64,000 bases of DNA from assembly GCF_035582795.1 (NCBI RefSeq), contig NC_134374.1, positions 26,241,798 through 26,305,797 on the forward strand, written 5' to 3'. Shown here piece by piece: positions 24,014-36,190 of the stretch. Below the pieces are notes generated by a model. The model was not told where the DNA came from and made no database searches. It saw only the letters and a list, made by a program, of their open reading frames with translations. Position 1 is the stretch's first letter; every line of letters begins with the position of its first letter. Origin of the DNA: Mycteria americana (lineage: Eukaryota > Chordata > Aves > Ciconiiformes > Ciconiidae). Position numbers and translations under genes: made by a program.

Positions 24014-24588
24014 TATTTAATCCCTCTGTGGACACACTTAGTCACTTCCAGCGGAAGTTAAGATAAATTCACCTACAGCGTCTGAGTGAGAGCATTCGTG
24101 CAGCTCAGCTCCCCAGCTCTGGCTTTGAGGTTGGAACGGCTCTGGGTGGCGTGTCCTGCGTGTCCCTGTGTCACCGGTGCCGCCAGTGGGTGGTCCCCGG
24201 GGGGGCCCAGAGCCGCAGCGGCTGGGCAGGACAGCAGAGCCGGCGTGGGCAGGAAGGGCTGTTAAATTAAAAACAGGGAATAACGAGGACATCATCAGGT
24301 GTGCGTGCTGCAGGTCCTCGCGTTTGTCCCTGCCGCGCGTGCTGAGCAGTTCTGCTGGTGTGCCAATGGGTGGGCTCTGGACCCATTGGATGGATTGTTT
24401 TTTAAATATTTTTTTTTTCTTCCTTCTTTAAAGAAATCAACTCCATTCCCTTTCTAGTTTTTAAGGTAAACTATTATTTTTCAGCTCTTTGATCTCTGAG
24501 CAATATTATTCATGGTCAAAACTTAACCTGTGCCTCAAGGCTGAGGAGGTGGCACGCAGGGCGGGCGTGGGCTGTGCCCTACGCGGCG

Positions 24589-24753
24589 CGGAGGGTGGCT
24601 TTGTGCCGTGCCATACACGATGCGTAGGGTGGCTTTGTGCCGTGCCACATACACGATGCGTAGGGTGGCTTTGTGCCGTGCCACATACACGATGTGTAGG
24701 GCGGCTTTGTGCCGTGCCGTACACGGTGCATAGGGCGGCTTTGTGCCGTGCCG
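24589..24753. repeat. Minisatellite, about 4.5 copies of a 34-36 bp unit
   Basis: Unit core gtagggtggctttgtgccgt, with copies starting near 24,590, 24,624, 24,660, 24,696 and 24,730. The two middle copies are nearly identical and the outer ones have diverged. All copies stay open in one forward frame (repeating GWLCAVPH). I read this as a by-product of the repeat and not as coding. Confidence 0.9.
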
Positions 24754-25879
24754 CAGCTCCTGCCCCGCCGGGTGCTGCCCCTCGAGCCCCAGCCGTGCCA
24801 CTGGGCTCGCTGCCTGCGGCGCTGGGCTGGCAGGAGCTGGTAGCGCGAGCCAGGGGTGGTTTTAGCCGTGTTTAAAGTGTGTTTTAGCTGTTCTCGGTCC
24901 CCCCCCGAGCCTCTACGTGGTCTCGGTGCGAGTCGCCGTGGTTGGTGCTCCAGGGAGGCTGGGCCCCGCACAAGAGCGTTTCGGGACGGGGCTTTTCAGC
25001 GGTGGAGCCCCCCCAGCTCCCACCCGAGGGCTGCTCCCCACTCTCACTGGTGTCCGGGGCGAGCACCCTCCTTCCAGCTGCGGTGACAAAATCCGCTGTG
25101 TTTACACGGGCCCCAGTTTCCGCAGGTGGCCTTTAACTCCCCCCCGGGACCCCTTTGGCCAGATTGCCACGAGCCCAGCTGAAGCCCTTAGGAGACGGGG
25201 AACCACGAGAGCCTGAAAAACGGGGCATAACGCTGCGGTTTGGACATCGGAAACGGCGGCAGTCCCTGGGCGGTGGATTTCGTTAGCTGGGAACCAATGG
25301 ACTTGATACTTGACTTTTGCTTTTTAATAGTATTTTCAGCACAATACGTGGAATGTAAGGGAAGGAAATTCCCATAGCGCTGGATCTCGCGTTGCAGCAT
25401 CAGGAAGCTGTTCGTGCCAAGCTGGCATGGCTCAAAAAGAGTGGAAAGAAATCAAATAATTCAGCATCTGTGCAAACTTTAGCTGGGGCTGAACAATGGA
25501 AATACTTTTGTGTGGTGGGATTATTTTTTTTACAAGATTGTTTTTGACACCACTCTTGTCTAGAAGTCTGATTTGCAGAGGAATTTATATGATAAGTTTA
25601 AGTCCAGCCCTGTTCTGGAAAGCTCTTAAGCACAGACTTAAAAATAGGCACGTACTTAAATCCTATTAAAATGTTCATTGAAATGAACACGTAGTTAGTA
25701 CAGCCGTGGGTGCTTTTTTTGAACAGGGTGCTTATAAGAATTGTACCTTCACCATGCTCTTACAGAAGCAGGCAATACTGAAGAAAACTTGGTTTTAATC
25801 ATCTGGGCACACTTCTCGGAAAAGTCTGCAAGTGTTAGGGGGAAATGCCCTGTGTGGTTTGGATTACTTAATAATGCAG

Positions 25880-25945
25880 ACTCTGGTGCTTTTTGAAAAA
25901 AAAAAAAAAAAAACCAAACAAAAAAAAAAACCAATAGAAAAAATA
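25880..25945. repeat. A-rich simple sequence
   Basis: Two runs of A (17 or more, and 11) separated by ccaaac, in the AT-rich end of the proposed EDA2R 3' UTR. Confidence 0.8.
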
Positions 25946-26119
25946 CATTTCTGTAGCCATGGTTTACCTAGGGGAATACATGGTATTTTTTATGGTGGAT
26001 GTTATTTTTCCTTAAGGTTACGAATAGGTTATTTATATTTTTGTAAATTCTGTGTCATTACCATTGTAATTGTGAAGTAGAGTTGTTCCTGTTGTTTTTT
26101 GGGGTGACGTCTGTATCCA

Positions 26120-26125
26120 AATAAA
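26120..26125 (+). terminator. EDA2R: Poly(A) signal, probable end of EDA2R transcripts
   Basis: AATAAA on the + strand. A T-rich stretch (ctttttgtt) follows within 30 bp, and a strongly GT-rich stretch (gtgctgtgtgtttgtag) follows at about 26,200. It closes about 750 bp of AT-rich sequence typical of vertebrate 3' UTRs. No other + strand gene ends nearby. Confidence 0.5.
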
Positions 26126-29100
26126 GCAGCAGCTGAAGCTCCTGCCCTTTTTGTTAAACGGGGGGGGGATGCCCCACGTTCCTCCCAGACCTGGTGCTCT
26201 CGAGTGCTGTGTGTTTGTAGTTAAATAAATTTTGGGGTCGGAGGTGCTGGTGCTCGCCGAGTTTCGATTCCTCTCCCCTCCTGCCTGCGGGTCCGTCCCT
26301 GGGGCAGGAGCGTAGGGGGCAGACCCAGGGGCGTCCCTGGGCCGGGGACCCGGCCGCGTGTGCGAGCTGGGGGTCCCGCGGAGGGCTGCGTCTGGCAGGG
26401 GCAGGCGGCGCTTTTCAGAGCGGACGCTGTTGCAGCCGAGTCCGTCGTCCTCGTGACGCTGGCGTGGGAACGGGGTGGGAGCAGCTTAAATGGTGCTGCT
26501 GGAGAGGAGCAGCCGGGGCCCCGGCCCCTTCCCCGCGAGGTGCCTGCCCCGACCGGGGCATCGGCCGCTCTGTGGCGCGCGGGTTTAGTCTTCCCCAGAA
26601 GGGCCAAATCCCAGTACGGGGAGGTAGCGAGGCCCCGTAAATGATGCCCAAGGAGCTCCCGTTCCTGAAGCTTTGCTGAGGAACAGTTGTTCTTTAAGCT
26701 CAGTGATTACAGTGCTCATTAGGGCTGTTCCTGCCCTTACACTTGGTCTGTTCTTTAAAATAATTACTAGAATGAAGGATATGATTTTCTTTTCTAATTA
26801 AAGCTGTTATACTTGCCCAAACTCTCACAGGCTTTATAGGTGCTGGTGTTGCCGTAGCTCATTCCTGTTGCGAAGAAAACCCGCGCGCGACGCTGTTGCG
26901 CGCAGTCCTGCATCCCTAACTGTGCCCCTGCCGTTAAAGCAATGCAATAGCTGTGGAGAGAGAAGCCTCTGACAGCGAGGCCCAGGAGAACCGGTCACTC
27001 GTCACTGCATGCAAAACCGTAGCATCGGTAGAGGTTTTCAGGGTGCGTGGTTTCCAAAGAAGCCTTTTCCATGGAGTTCCTCGGGTGCGTGGGGCCTCTG
27101 TTCTCACAGACGCTTGAAATAATACAGCCCAAGCGAAGAGCGAAATGAATCTGCTGCGGCGCTGAGAGCAACCAGCCTTACTGAAGGTCTGCAAGGGGTC
27201 GGAGATCCTAACGTCTGCCTGCACCGAGCCCCCAGTAAACCCGGAGGCGGTCGGTGCGGGCAGGCGTGCTGCAGGGGAGGCAAGCCTTGCAGCCTGGGCC
27301 GAGAGCCCAGCCCGTGCCCGGCTGCTTGCCCGAGGCCGCTGGCTGGCTGCAGGGAGGCTGTGCTTGGAGGTGGCTCCGTTGGGAGAGCAGCCTCTTGCAT
27401 GCTGGTGGGGTGGGAATTCAGAGTATGCCTTGCCTTGCCTTGGAGCGGCTCCTGGTTGGGGGCTGTAAGCTTCCAGGACTTCTCATTCTCGGGTGGCTGA
27501 GGACTGGACACGCTGCAGTAGGTAAGGTGTGGGTGGGTTTGGCCCTGCCTCAAGGGTCTGCTCTTCTGCAGAAGTCCCTGGGGTGACCGCTCCCATGCAA
27601 AGCAGACGCTTACACCCGAACCAGGAGCTCCCTGCGAACAAGAGGTTTACACCCCGCTCTGCTTCTTGCCCCAGAGCGTTTGTGTTGTCTGGTCTCGCCT
27701 CATTTTTGGCCGATGCTCAAGGAACGATGATAAACCGCGTTCCCCTCAAAGTACTTGAGATTCTCGTTCTCAGCACTGTGATAAAAGTAGACGTCTGTGG
27801 ACCAGAGCTGGCGGGGGGAGCGTGCTCCGCGCAAAGAGAGAAGTGGGGGGTTGAGAACCGGCTCCTGGGTGGTCAGAACAAGGCCGACTCCGGCCTCTCC
27901 CGTTCTTGGTGCCTCGTCAGCCACAATTTGCAGAGAGGCTGGCAGCACGTCGAGATGCCGGGGTACACACGGCCCTCACCTCAACTGCCTCCGGGAGGAG
28001 CATCTCCAGCTGGGACGCAGAACTGAGACAAAGGCATTCAAAGCACACGGGCCGACTGCTTGGCGAGCCTCCAGTTCCAGAGGGGGATGCCAGCGAACGC
28101 CATTTGGCCCACACGAGGCATGTGCGCCGGGCGTTCTGAGCCGGGCGCTGGGGCAGGAACGCAGGCGCGCGTCCTGCCTTTCACGACAGCCACGGCTTGC
28201 GGCCGGCGGTCCCGCCAAGCCAAGCATTCCCGACCGACGGGTTTTCGCGAAACGTGTGGGCTGTTGAGCTGTATCACTCGCGTCCCCTGACGAAGTAACG
28301 GCAGAGGTGGAGCCCAGCGACTCCGTGTCCTTGTGCAGACCGGTAAACCCCGAGCAGACTTCATGTAAGACCTGCTGAGGTGCTGTTGCAAGTCAAGGGG
28401 GGTCTTTGCATCTTTCTCACAGGGGGCTCCCGTCTGAGGGCCCGTCCTTCTGCCCAGCGAGCACCGAGCCGCCAAGGGGAGCTGATGGAGAGGTCTGGCC
28501 AGGCTGAAGGAGATGTTCCCGCTAACGGAATGCTCCGGGTGGGATCCTGCTCGGCAGCCTACAGCAAGAGCCAGGCTAACTAATGAGCCCTGTAGGAGCA
28601 AGGACTGCATGATCTGTGAACAGTTAAGTCAGATGAGCTTTCTAAAGTTTCCCTCGGGTGCAGATTCTGGATGCGCAGAGCAAGTGCTTTTACACTAAGA
28701 CCCTTTTCCTGAAACCCTGTGTTTGCCTGTCCATCTTTGGCCTGAGATGATCTGGACTAAAAACAACGTCGCATGAAAATACAGACCAAAAACAGGGAGA
28801 AGAGAGCAGGAAAAGGGACCGCATGGCCAGAGAAAGGCTGCTTTTCTCCGTAGAAAAGGGTCAGAAGAGGGAAGCACGTGCTCCTCGGGGGAGTTCAGCT
28901 AAACTGCAACGCTGGGGTGGAGCAAGCAAATAGCAGAAATGATGAAGAGTGCTCAGCAGCGCCTTGGCGAATGCAGCCTTCCTGCTTTTGCCCTTCATTT
29001 TCTTGCCGACCCTATAGAAAGCTATGATGTTTAAACACGGACCAACAGGGTCTGTAGAAAAGTGAGCCACCACAAATAAGAGAGGCAGAAAGCGCACCGG

Positions 29101-30811
29101 TAGCGAGCGGAGGCCGGCCCTGCGCAGCTCGGCTCTGCAGAGGTTTAACCTGGCACAGCCGCTTCATTAGCGCACGCAGATGCCTGATGGCATTCGGTTC
29201 TGTGACAGCCAGGAGAATCTTTCATAAACGTTCAGAGCGCATTTCAGGCGGGTGGAGAACTGTCCGACCCAATTTTTGTGTCAGTCGGAGGTAACTTAGA
29301 CCAAGTCATTAACACCTCTTTACCCAGCATGAATAGCTCGGCAGCATCTAGGTAGGCAGCCAGGCACCAAACCGCACCTGGGCTTGGAGGCTCACCAGTA
29401 AGGAACCCGTGTTCCTCCAGAGGTTTCCTTCAAACGCCCGCGACAGGCTGCCTCGGACCCAAGGGCGGGACAGCCATGGAGAAGGGAAGGAGGGGAGGGT
29501 CGCGCTGCTGGCTCTCTCCATGCGGGCGCCTGCTGCCCGTCCCTGCGCTCAGCCCGCTGCCCCAGCGCGCGAGGTTGTCCCCAGCCGCGCAGACGCCGCT
29601 GGCGGCAGAGCCGGGGCCGTGCCCCGAGCGTCCCCCGCGTCCCCGAGGCCAGCGGCAGCGACGAGCTGCTGCAGCGGCTTTTAGGTGAGGGGAGGCTGGT
29701 GGAAGTGGCGATGCCTGCGGCGGAGGGGCCGGCCCCGCTCTCCAGCCTCCCTGTGCGCGTCCGTTACGAGCAGGAAAGAGCAGAAGCCCCAGGGGAATGA
29801 TGGCGGGGAGAGAAGGGGATTCACGGGGGTGAACTCCAGGAAAAGCTGGTAATTCAATTTCAGCTCGTTTTCATGTCAGGAGGGACCGGCCGGGGTGATG
29901 CTCAGCTCCCTTGGCTCTGCTGCTGCTCCCGGCGCGGGCGTTGCTCACCCCCGTAGGCATCGGTCGCACTCGGCGCCGTGATAAACCCCCTCTCCCGCGG
30001 GGCTCGCCTTGCTCAGCCGTACACCTCCCTGCTCTCCTTGGCAGAGTAATTGTGGCCACTGAACCTTTTAAACCCGCTCTGCCCCAGTTTCCGTGTGCTC
30101 CCGTCTCCTCTGCACAGGGGCTAGAGGACAGTTAGTTACATTTCAGTTGCTAAAAGTGAAGACTTAAATCCATTAGAGAGAACTGAATTTCCAGTCCCAA
30201 GTTTCTTTCCTTCTCCACTTTCCTTCCCCACAGATGGTTTTTTACTGTTTGTTCTCTGGTTTTCCCATTTTGTATTTTCCACAGGCTTTCCCCTGCCTGC
30301 ACGGGTCTCATTACTGCTTCTCTGCAGGACACAAGGGCAATTGCAAGTGAATGAAAACACACATTTTACAGCACGTTACCGAATTATTGAATGTGTTTGC
30401 CAGGAGACAGAAATTTATTTTTCTTCTACCTTCCAAACTCACCTGTCAAACCTGTGGGCTGACCCACAGGGACTCTCCGGCTGCAGACTTCAAAAAGCAG
30501 CTAAAAAGCTTCGCGGCGCCTTTGGGACGCCGGCGTCTCCGGCTGCTTCGCTTTGCATCACCGGCGCAGTAAGTGCAAATATCACCCCATGGCTTTGCCG
30601 GGCAGGCGAAACCGCACCCGGGCCCGGGGACTGCCTCTGCCGTGAGGTCCCCTCCAATCTGAAGCAGGGGACCCCCACCCCGGCCCGCGCTGCCCCGGCT
30701 GTGCCGACGGAGGGCTGGGGACCCGGGCACAGTGTTTAGAGGATGAGGGGGACATTAATGAGAGCAAACCCTCTCAACTGGAACCAAACTGGGAGCAACA
30801 AAAACCACCAC

Positions 30812-30836
30812 AAAAAAAAAAAAAAAAAAAAAAAAA
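30812..30836. repeat. Poly(A) run of 25
   Basis: Uninterrupted run of 25 A after ccaccac. It might be the tail of an old retrotransposed sequence, but the sequence before it matches nothing I recognise. Confidence 0.85.
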
Positions 30837-30960
30837 CAGATTAAAAATGGGAGCCTGATTCCTTTTACTGGCAGCAGAAGTTCATTTTTAAGGCAAAGCA
30901 TTGCAGCTCCAGTCATAAAGCCTTGCTGATGAAAACCAAACACTCTTTGTCTGCAGGGAC

Positions 30961-31300
30961 AGCCTGATGCCAATAATTATTACTATCTGTCAAAAATACC
31001 TTATTATCCCAGTGAAATTCCTGTAGTCCTTCCCTGAGTCCTGGTGGTAAATGAGGTTTTTTGAGAGTGGCCAGCCTATTTCCGTGGGATAATTATTATG
31101 TTAACGGGAGCCAATAGACTGGATAATGGGCTGGGTTTGGATTCGAATGCAGCTGCATTGGGGAACAGAGTTTTAGCAAAAGAATAAAGGGGTTTGCGAC
31201 CCATTCAATACCTCTTCAAACTCGCCCTCACGTCCTCCTCTGAGCTGGTTTTAAGGAATTACTGGATTACAAATAAATACCCCAACCAAATACAATAACA
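30961..31300. promoter_or_regulatory. Candidate conserved non-coding element
   Basis: AT-rich, non-repetitive sequence with several homeodomain-like cores (aataattatta, ggataattattatg), a ccaat and a tgacccattc-like site, flanked by GC-rich DNA. This texture is common in vertebrate enhancers, but conservation is not tested here. Confidence 0.25.
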
Positions 31301-31718
31301 ATAGGGCCAATTTTCATCATTTCTTACCTCTTACGGTTGATTTAAAACAAGTAGGAGCAGCGAGGGCACGGTGCCTCGAGGCGTTCGCCCCGGCCGCCGC
31401 CAAAGGCCGGACGAGTCAGAGACGACCCCGAGCCGGGGGCTCTGTCCTGCGCCAGCCCCGATGCTGCTCGGCGGGTGCCGCTGGACGCGGGGCACGCGGC
31501 GAGGACCGCTCTGGCGGCAGAGCTCCGGCGGGAGCAGGGCGGGCTGTCGGCTGCTCCCCTGTCCTGGCTGAGGTCTCGCCCTGGTCGTGCCCGAGGGGGG
31601 CCTCCCAAAGCGTGCACCCCTTGCCCCGGGCACCGATGGAGACGTGCTCCTGTCCCGTGGCACGTGCGCCACGGAAAGGGATTTGAAATGGCAGGCTAGC
31701 ATCCGCAGTGTGTGTATG

Positions 31719-31890
31719 TATACCTATACCTATACCTATACCTATACCTGTACCTATACCTATACCTATACCTATACCTATACATAATATAAATATAAAT
31801 ATAAACAATTAAATATAAATATAAATATAAATATAAATATAAATATAAATATAAATATAAATATAAATATAAATATAAATATAAATTAAA
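31719..31890. repeat. Compound hexanucleotide microsatellite (TATACC)n-(TATAAA)n
   Basis: About eleven tatacc units (31,719-31,784, one with a T to G change) pass directly into about fifteen ataaat units (31,786-31,890). Both arrays have period 6. No coding role is likely. Confidence 0.95.
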
Positions 31891-34659
31891 TGTATTGGAG
31901 GAAAGGCTCATATTCTCCACTTTGTATAGGGAGGGGGAGCAGAGAATATATTGGCAGTGCCTAAAACAACAAATGGGAAAATACTGCAGTTCCTCCCACC
32001 TTCACCCTCAGTCTCCCCTTCCTTTGCAAGGACCAGGGGAAACGCAAAGGCAAAACAAAAAGTTGTCATCTTGGCTTCAGAAAGCGTAGGTAAGTCCGTC
32101 TTGGCTTGGCCACGGAGGCTGTTGCTAGCCTGGCCCAAGCCGAGACCAGCTCCGGGGGACAGCGGCGCCTGCCTGGCCGAGCGGAGCAGGGAGCGGGGGC
32201 CGAGGCCGGAGGGCTGCGGGAGACGCAGACCGGGGTGCAAAGCTCGAGCTGCTGGGGCCGCAAGGGGAGAAAGCAGGAGGCGTCTCCGGGAGAGCCGTGA
32301 GCCTGAGGGGTGACGCTGTCGCTCGGCCATTACACGCCACCGCCCCCGGCAGAGCCGGGCGTGAGCGCGGCCTTCCAGGAAAGCGCTCTGGTTTTCATGG
32401 CTATTAACTTTGCCTCGCGTAAGTAACTTCATGGATCTTTACCATACTCTGTCTGCCTCAGACTAAGCCTGTTTTTATTGGAAAACTCCAGATGAAAGAA
32501 TTAAGCTTTTCCCAAGAATGAAGTTAGTGGAAAACATGTTTCGTGCACACACGCACATAGAAGCTTTCGTCAATCGGATCTGCTGACATTCAGCTGAAAA
32601 TGGCAGCACCTATAGCATCACGCATAGGCAAAAGAACGCGAATTTTCATGGGCAGCCTCAATTTATTTCCTACCTTTTTACTGTTGGACTCTCCGACTCC
32701 CATGTTCTTTACAGCCGTGTTTTAGAATGTTTTGGAGTAGAAAATTTTTGTAAAACCCAGCACAACTTCCTCGAACGCTTTGCTTTCGCTTGCAGGCCAA
32801 GGCAGACGCAGGCTCCGGGTTGATTCCCCGGAGGTACCAGCAGCCCGTGCCAGTAACACACAACCTGCAGCAACGTCTGCAGGCGTTCCCGCCTCCCGCT
32901 CCCTTCTGCGGGTACGAGGCGCTGTGTCCACAGACCCCCCCCGCCCCCCCAGAGAGGAGCTCCGGGAAGATCTCGGCATCTCAGCATCCTTTGCCAGCAG
33001 GAAGGAGACTGCCATTAAGCAGTGCGGCCGTTTTAGTTTCCAGGCACTTGGTGCCAAAGGTGGAATCGCCATGCGGGAGCCGGCACGGAGACGATGCACA
33101 AAGCACCGTCAGCGCTACCTTTGCCTCTGGCGAAACCAGCCAGGCTCCTCAGCTGCCCGCCCGGATGAAGGGCTCTCTGTCTGGGTCCAGCGGCAAGCAC
33201 AATGCACTCCTGTGAGTGACACCTTAGGATAAAGCATCCCTTCCCTCCGCCTTTCCTCCTCGTAGTTCCCTGGCTTTGTCCACAGCCTGTGTTTTATTTC
33301 CTCTTCTATTAATTTGCTGCTATGCCAATTTTCCGAGATAATGAAAATACGATCAGTGTTCTTCACTTACCAAACATTATGGCTAGCCATGATAAGCGCT
33401 CGAAGGAGCAAACAGATAAAAGGTTGTAAACAGAACTCTTAAAGTTTCTAAAAGAGCGTTAGTTTTTCCAAGACTAAAAATCACAGAAAACTACCTGACA
33501 TTTGGGCTTTCTGTGCTCTTTTAAGCTTCTGTAACAAGGGATATCAGCCAAGCTGATGTTGCCAGTGGCCTCCCTTTTCTTCTTGTTATTGTCCCTTTTT
33601 ATACCAGTCTGCCGGTGGCCGGCTGTGCGGCAGGCCGCCCTCGTCCCGGGCTCACCTGCGACCCGGCGCCTCTCCCGAAGGCTCGCCCTGGGCGCGGGGC
33701 TCCCGTGCGGACAGCTGTGCCACAGCTGGCTGGGCCGGCGCGCGGGCACCGGGAGCGGGGCGGTAGCGCTGATGAGCAAAATCATCCCCAGGGAAAGGGA
33801 GAGAATCTTCCTTTAAAGCCTGTTCTAGGGCTGAAGTGTCTGTCCGCTTCTTGAGCAAGCTCTTCTGTCCTTCTCAGACAAGACCTAGAGGACGCAGTGA
33901 CAGCCTTTCATGTGGCAAGAACATGTGAGCCATCTGGATTTTATAACGTTTGAGCTCAGAGGAAAAGAAGAGCACAAAACATAGCCAGCCCTTCTTCCTG
34001 AGGTCCCAGCCTCCCTTTATGGCACTTGCACGCTTTAGCAACCCCGCTGCTTTGAAATGCGAGGATCCCTTGGCAGGGCTGCACCGAGGACTAAAGCAAA
34101 TGTCTTAGCTGCTAATTCCCCGGCCTGGCCAAACCCCAGGAGCCCGCTGTTTCTGCCTGCTCCCCGTGAAACCGAGTTAACGGCAGGCGACCGCTGGGAC
34201 CTGGGGGGCTCGGGCTGGGCGCAGGGCTCCGACCGGCCCATCAGCACCCAGAGGGGCCAGAGGGATGCTCGGCCGGGGTGCGTGGACGGAGCCGCGGGCA
34301 CGAGCATAGGAATTGCCGCTGGAAGGTCCTGCACACCCAAGCTGGGTTTGTCACTAACCCTCAGAGTGCTCTTTTTTCCTGTCCCTCCCCTTCTCCATCC
34401 GCGCCGTGAATCACACCATAAACGAAATAAAAATCTGCCCTTAGATTAGAATCGATGCCCCTAGGGCTAACCAGAAATGTAGGGCACTAAACTTCGTATT
34501 TGCAATGCACAGTTTAAAGACACATCCTCCAGCTTCTCACCAGAAGCCTTTCACAAGGGCACAGCGAGTCACTGAAAGTCGCCCATCCTGGCGACTGCTG
34601 GAAGGAGGAACAGGACGGTGCCCGCGGCACTTGAGTGCTGGCGATCAAACAAGCGTAAG

Positions 34660-34880
34660 GTTCATTTTCAACCTGCTCCCATTTATAGCTGAGGTGTCTG
34701 AATATATTGCTAAATATTCGTGGTCTTTATTAGCTGTGTTAATCATTACAGTTCACCCAGAGGATGAATATATTTCTACGTTATGCCCTGCAATCTGTGA
34801 AGGACAACAGAATACTTCTATTCCACTAAATAGAAGGCAAGGTAATGCAATTTAATACAATTCTTTTAAATCGTACACAG
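34660..34880. promoter_or_regulatory. Candidate conserved non-coding element
   Basis: AT-rich unique sequence with ctaaatattcgtgg, gtgttaatcattac and tttattagctg. TAAT and TGATTAA-like cores suggest homeodomain binding. Evidence is texture only. Confidence 0.22.
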
Positions 34881-35339
34881 GGTAACCTTATGTTCACGTC
34901 AGCTTTAGCTTTAGGTTTCTTAAAATTAACCTTCAAATTTAATAAAGGGAAAACAAATCTATAGCCTGCAATAGAAATGGGAACATAAAGAGGGGATACT
35001 GCGGAAAGGTATTGATTTGGAGCTGTAGCTATTGCCATCTCCACGCAGGGAACTGTCGGCATTATTCACCGTTCGTAAGCAAGAGCCACTGGTGCATTTA
35101 ATTCAAGAACAGGGTAGAAAATGAAGACAGTCTGTTAAATACCTGACCTGTAAAGACAGAGTCAGGAAAGACACTGTACTGTGAAAGGAATCCTAGAAAT
35201 ACCCTAATGGTAAAAACTAAACCTTGACTTCTTTCCAGTCTTTAGGAGGGACTTGGTTTATTAACCTTAATGTGAAAGATCCGAGCCACGTATCGCAGTT
35301 CAGAAGGAAACAAAACCTGCCCAGATAGCCCAGGGTCCT

Positions 35340-35560
35340 CCAGTCTATTGCAGCTCCTAATTAACTGAACTTTGTGGTAAATCCATCATGGAAATGTTGG
35401 GTGATCCAGGATCTCCTTATAATTCTGAATTCTGCCTTGCGTGACATGTCACCAGCAAAAGATCAAAATGAGCAGTGGAAGGCGAAAGAAGCTGCAAAAG
35501 GTTAGGGCATTGATTAATTGATCACTTAATTCCCGTTTGAAATTGCCCGAGACAAGATGT
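35340..35560. promoter_or_regulatory. Candidate conserved non-coding element
   Basis: Unique AT-rich sequence containing cctaattaactg, a palindromic gattaattgatcac and cttaattcccg. Several TAATTA-type sites lie close together. No open frame of interest is present. Confidence 0.22.
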
Positions 35561-35994
35561 GGCAGCAAGCAAACATCATCTCCGTCTCAAAAAAGGAACA
35601 AAATCTGTTGCTCTAAAACTTGCCTGCCATCATTTTGGTTGCGGATCATAAACTATCTATCTCCTAACACCACCCGAAGTCTGGCCGCCTTGGCATCACA
35701 CCGACTGCAGTACTCAAGTTGGCCGCAAGCGTGGATTTGAACCAGCAGGGGCTTCTGCAGGGCTGGTGGAGGAGCCTGCTGCAGGTCTGGTAGAATGGCA
35801 CGGAACTGCCAAAAATGATGTTCTGAAAAATCACTGTCGCTGCTTTCAGCTACAAACGCCGACTGGGGCAAGAGCCCACCGAGGCTGGACAGCCTGCCGG
35901 GACACGGTGTGGATTAGGCACTCAGGCGTACAATGAAAGCACGTGGGTGTGTGAGGTGGAGAGGAGGCCTGGGGAGGATATAAACCTTTATTGC

Positions 35995-36190
35995 AAGGCA
36001 ATGAGCAGAAATTCCGTTACTGGGGACACTCCCTGTCATTGTCCCTTACAGTGCCCCGCAAAGCAATTGTTTTTGTCTCCAGCAGACAAATTAGATGGTC
36101 CATCAATCTGACTTTATAAAGCAATTTGTCTGTTCTTATCTGCCAAGGAGATTTTTATGAGGCCTGTCATGGAAAAGTCTCTTCAAGTGA
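35995..36190. promoter_or_regulatory. Candidate conserved non-coding element
   Basis: Unique sequence with clustered motifs: acaatgaa- and cattgtcc-like SOX cores, caattg E-box-like sites (gcaattgtttttgtc, agcaatttgtctg), a GATA-like cttatct and a tttataaagc. The density of different motifs in 200 bp is higher than in the flanks. Conservation has to be tested. Confidence 0.28.

Larger units (their letters stand above)
21731..26145 (+). other. EDA2R: Putative long EDA2R 3' UTR and downstream region
   Basis: No further coding exon is recognisable after the TAG. The stretch contains a GC-rich part (22,860-23,540), a 20-base C run, a 34-36 bp minisatellite, and an AT-rich part from about 25,280 that ends in a good poly(A) signal at 26,120. 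An earlier AATAAA at 24,008-24,013 could end a shorter transcript. One continuous 4.4-kb UTR is possible but not proven. The GC-rich part could instead belong to a separate element. Confidence 0.4.

Noticed and set aside
30700..30836. Poly(A) run as evidence of a processed pseudogene
   Set aside because: The sequence upstream of the A run matches no gene I recognise, and no target-site duplication was found by eye.
31587..31920. YTYTYT and YLYLYL frames
   Set aside because: They are translations of the hexanucleotide microsatellite.
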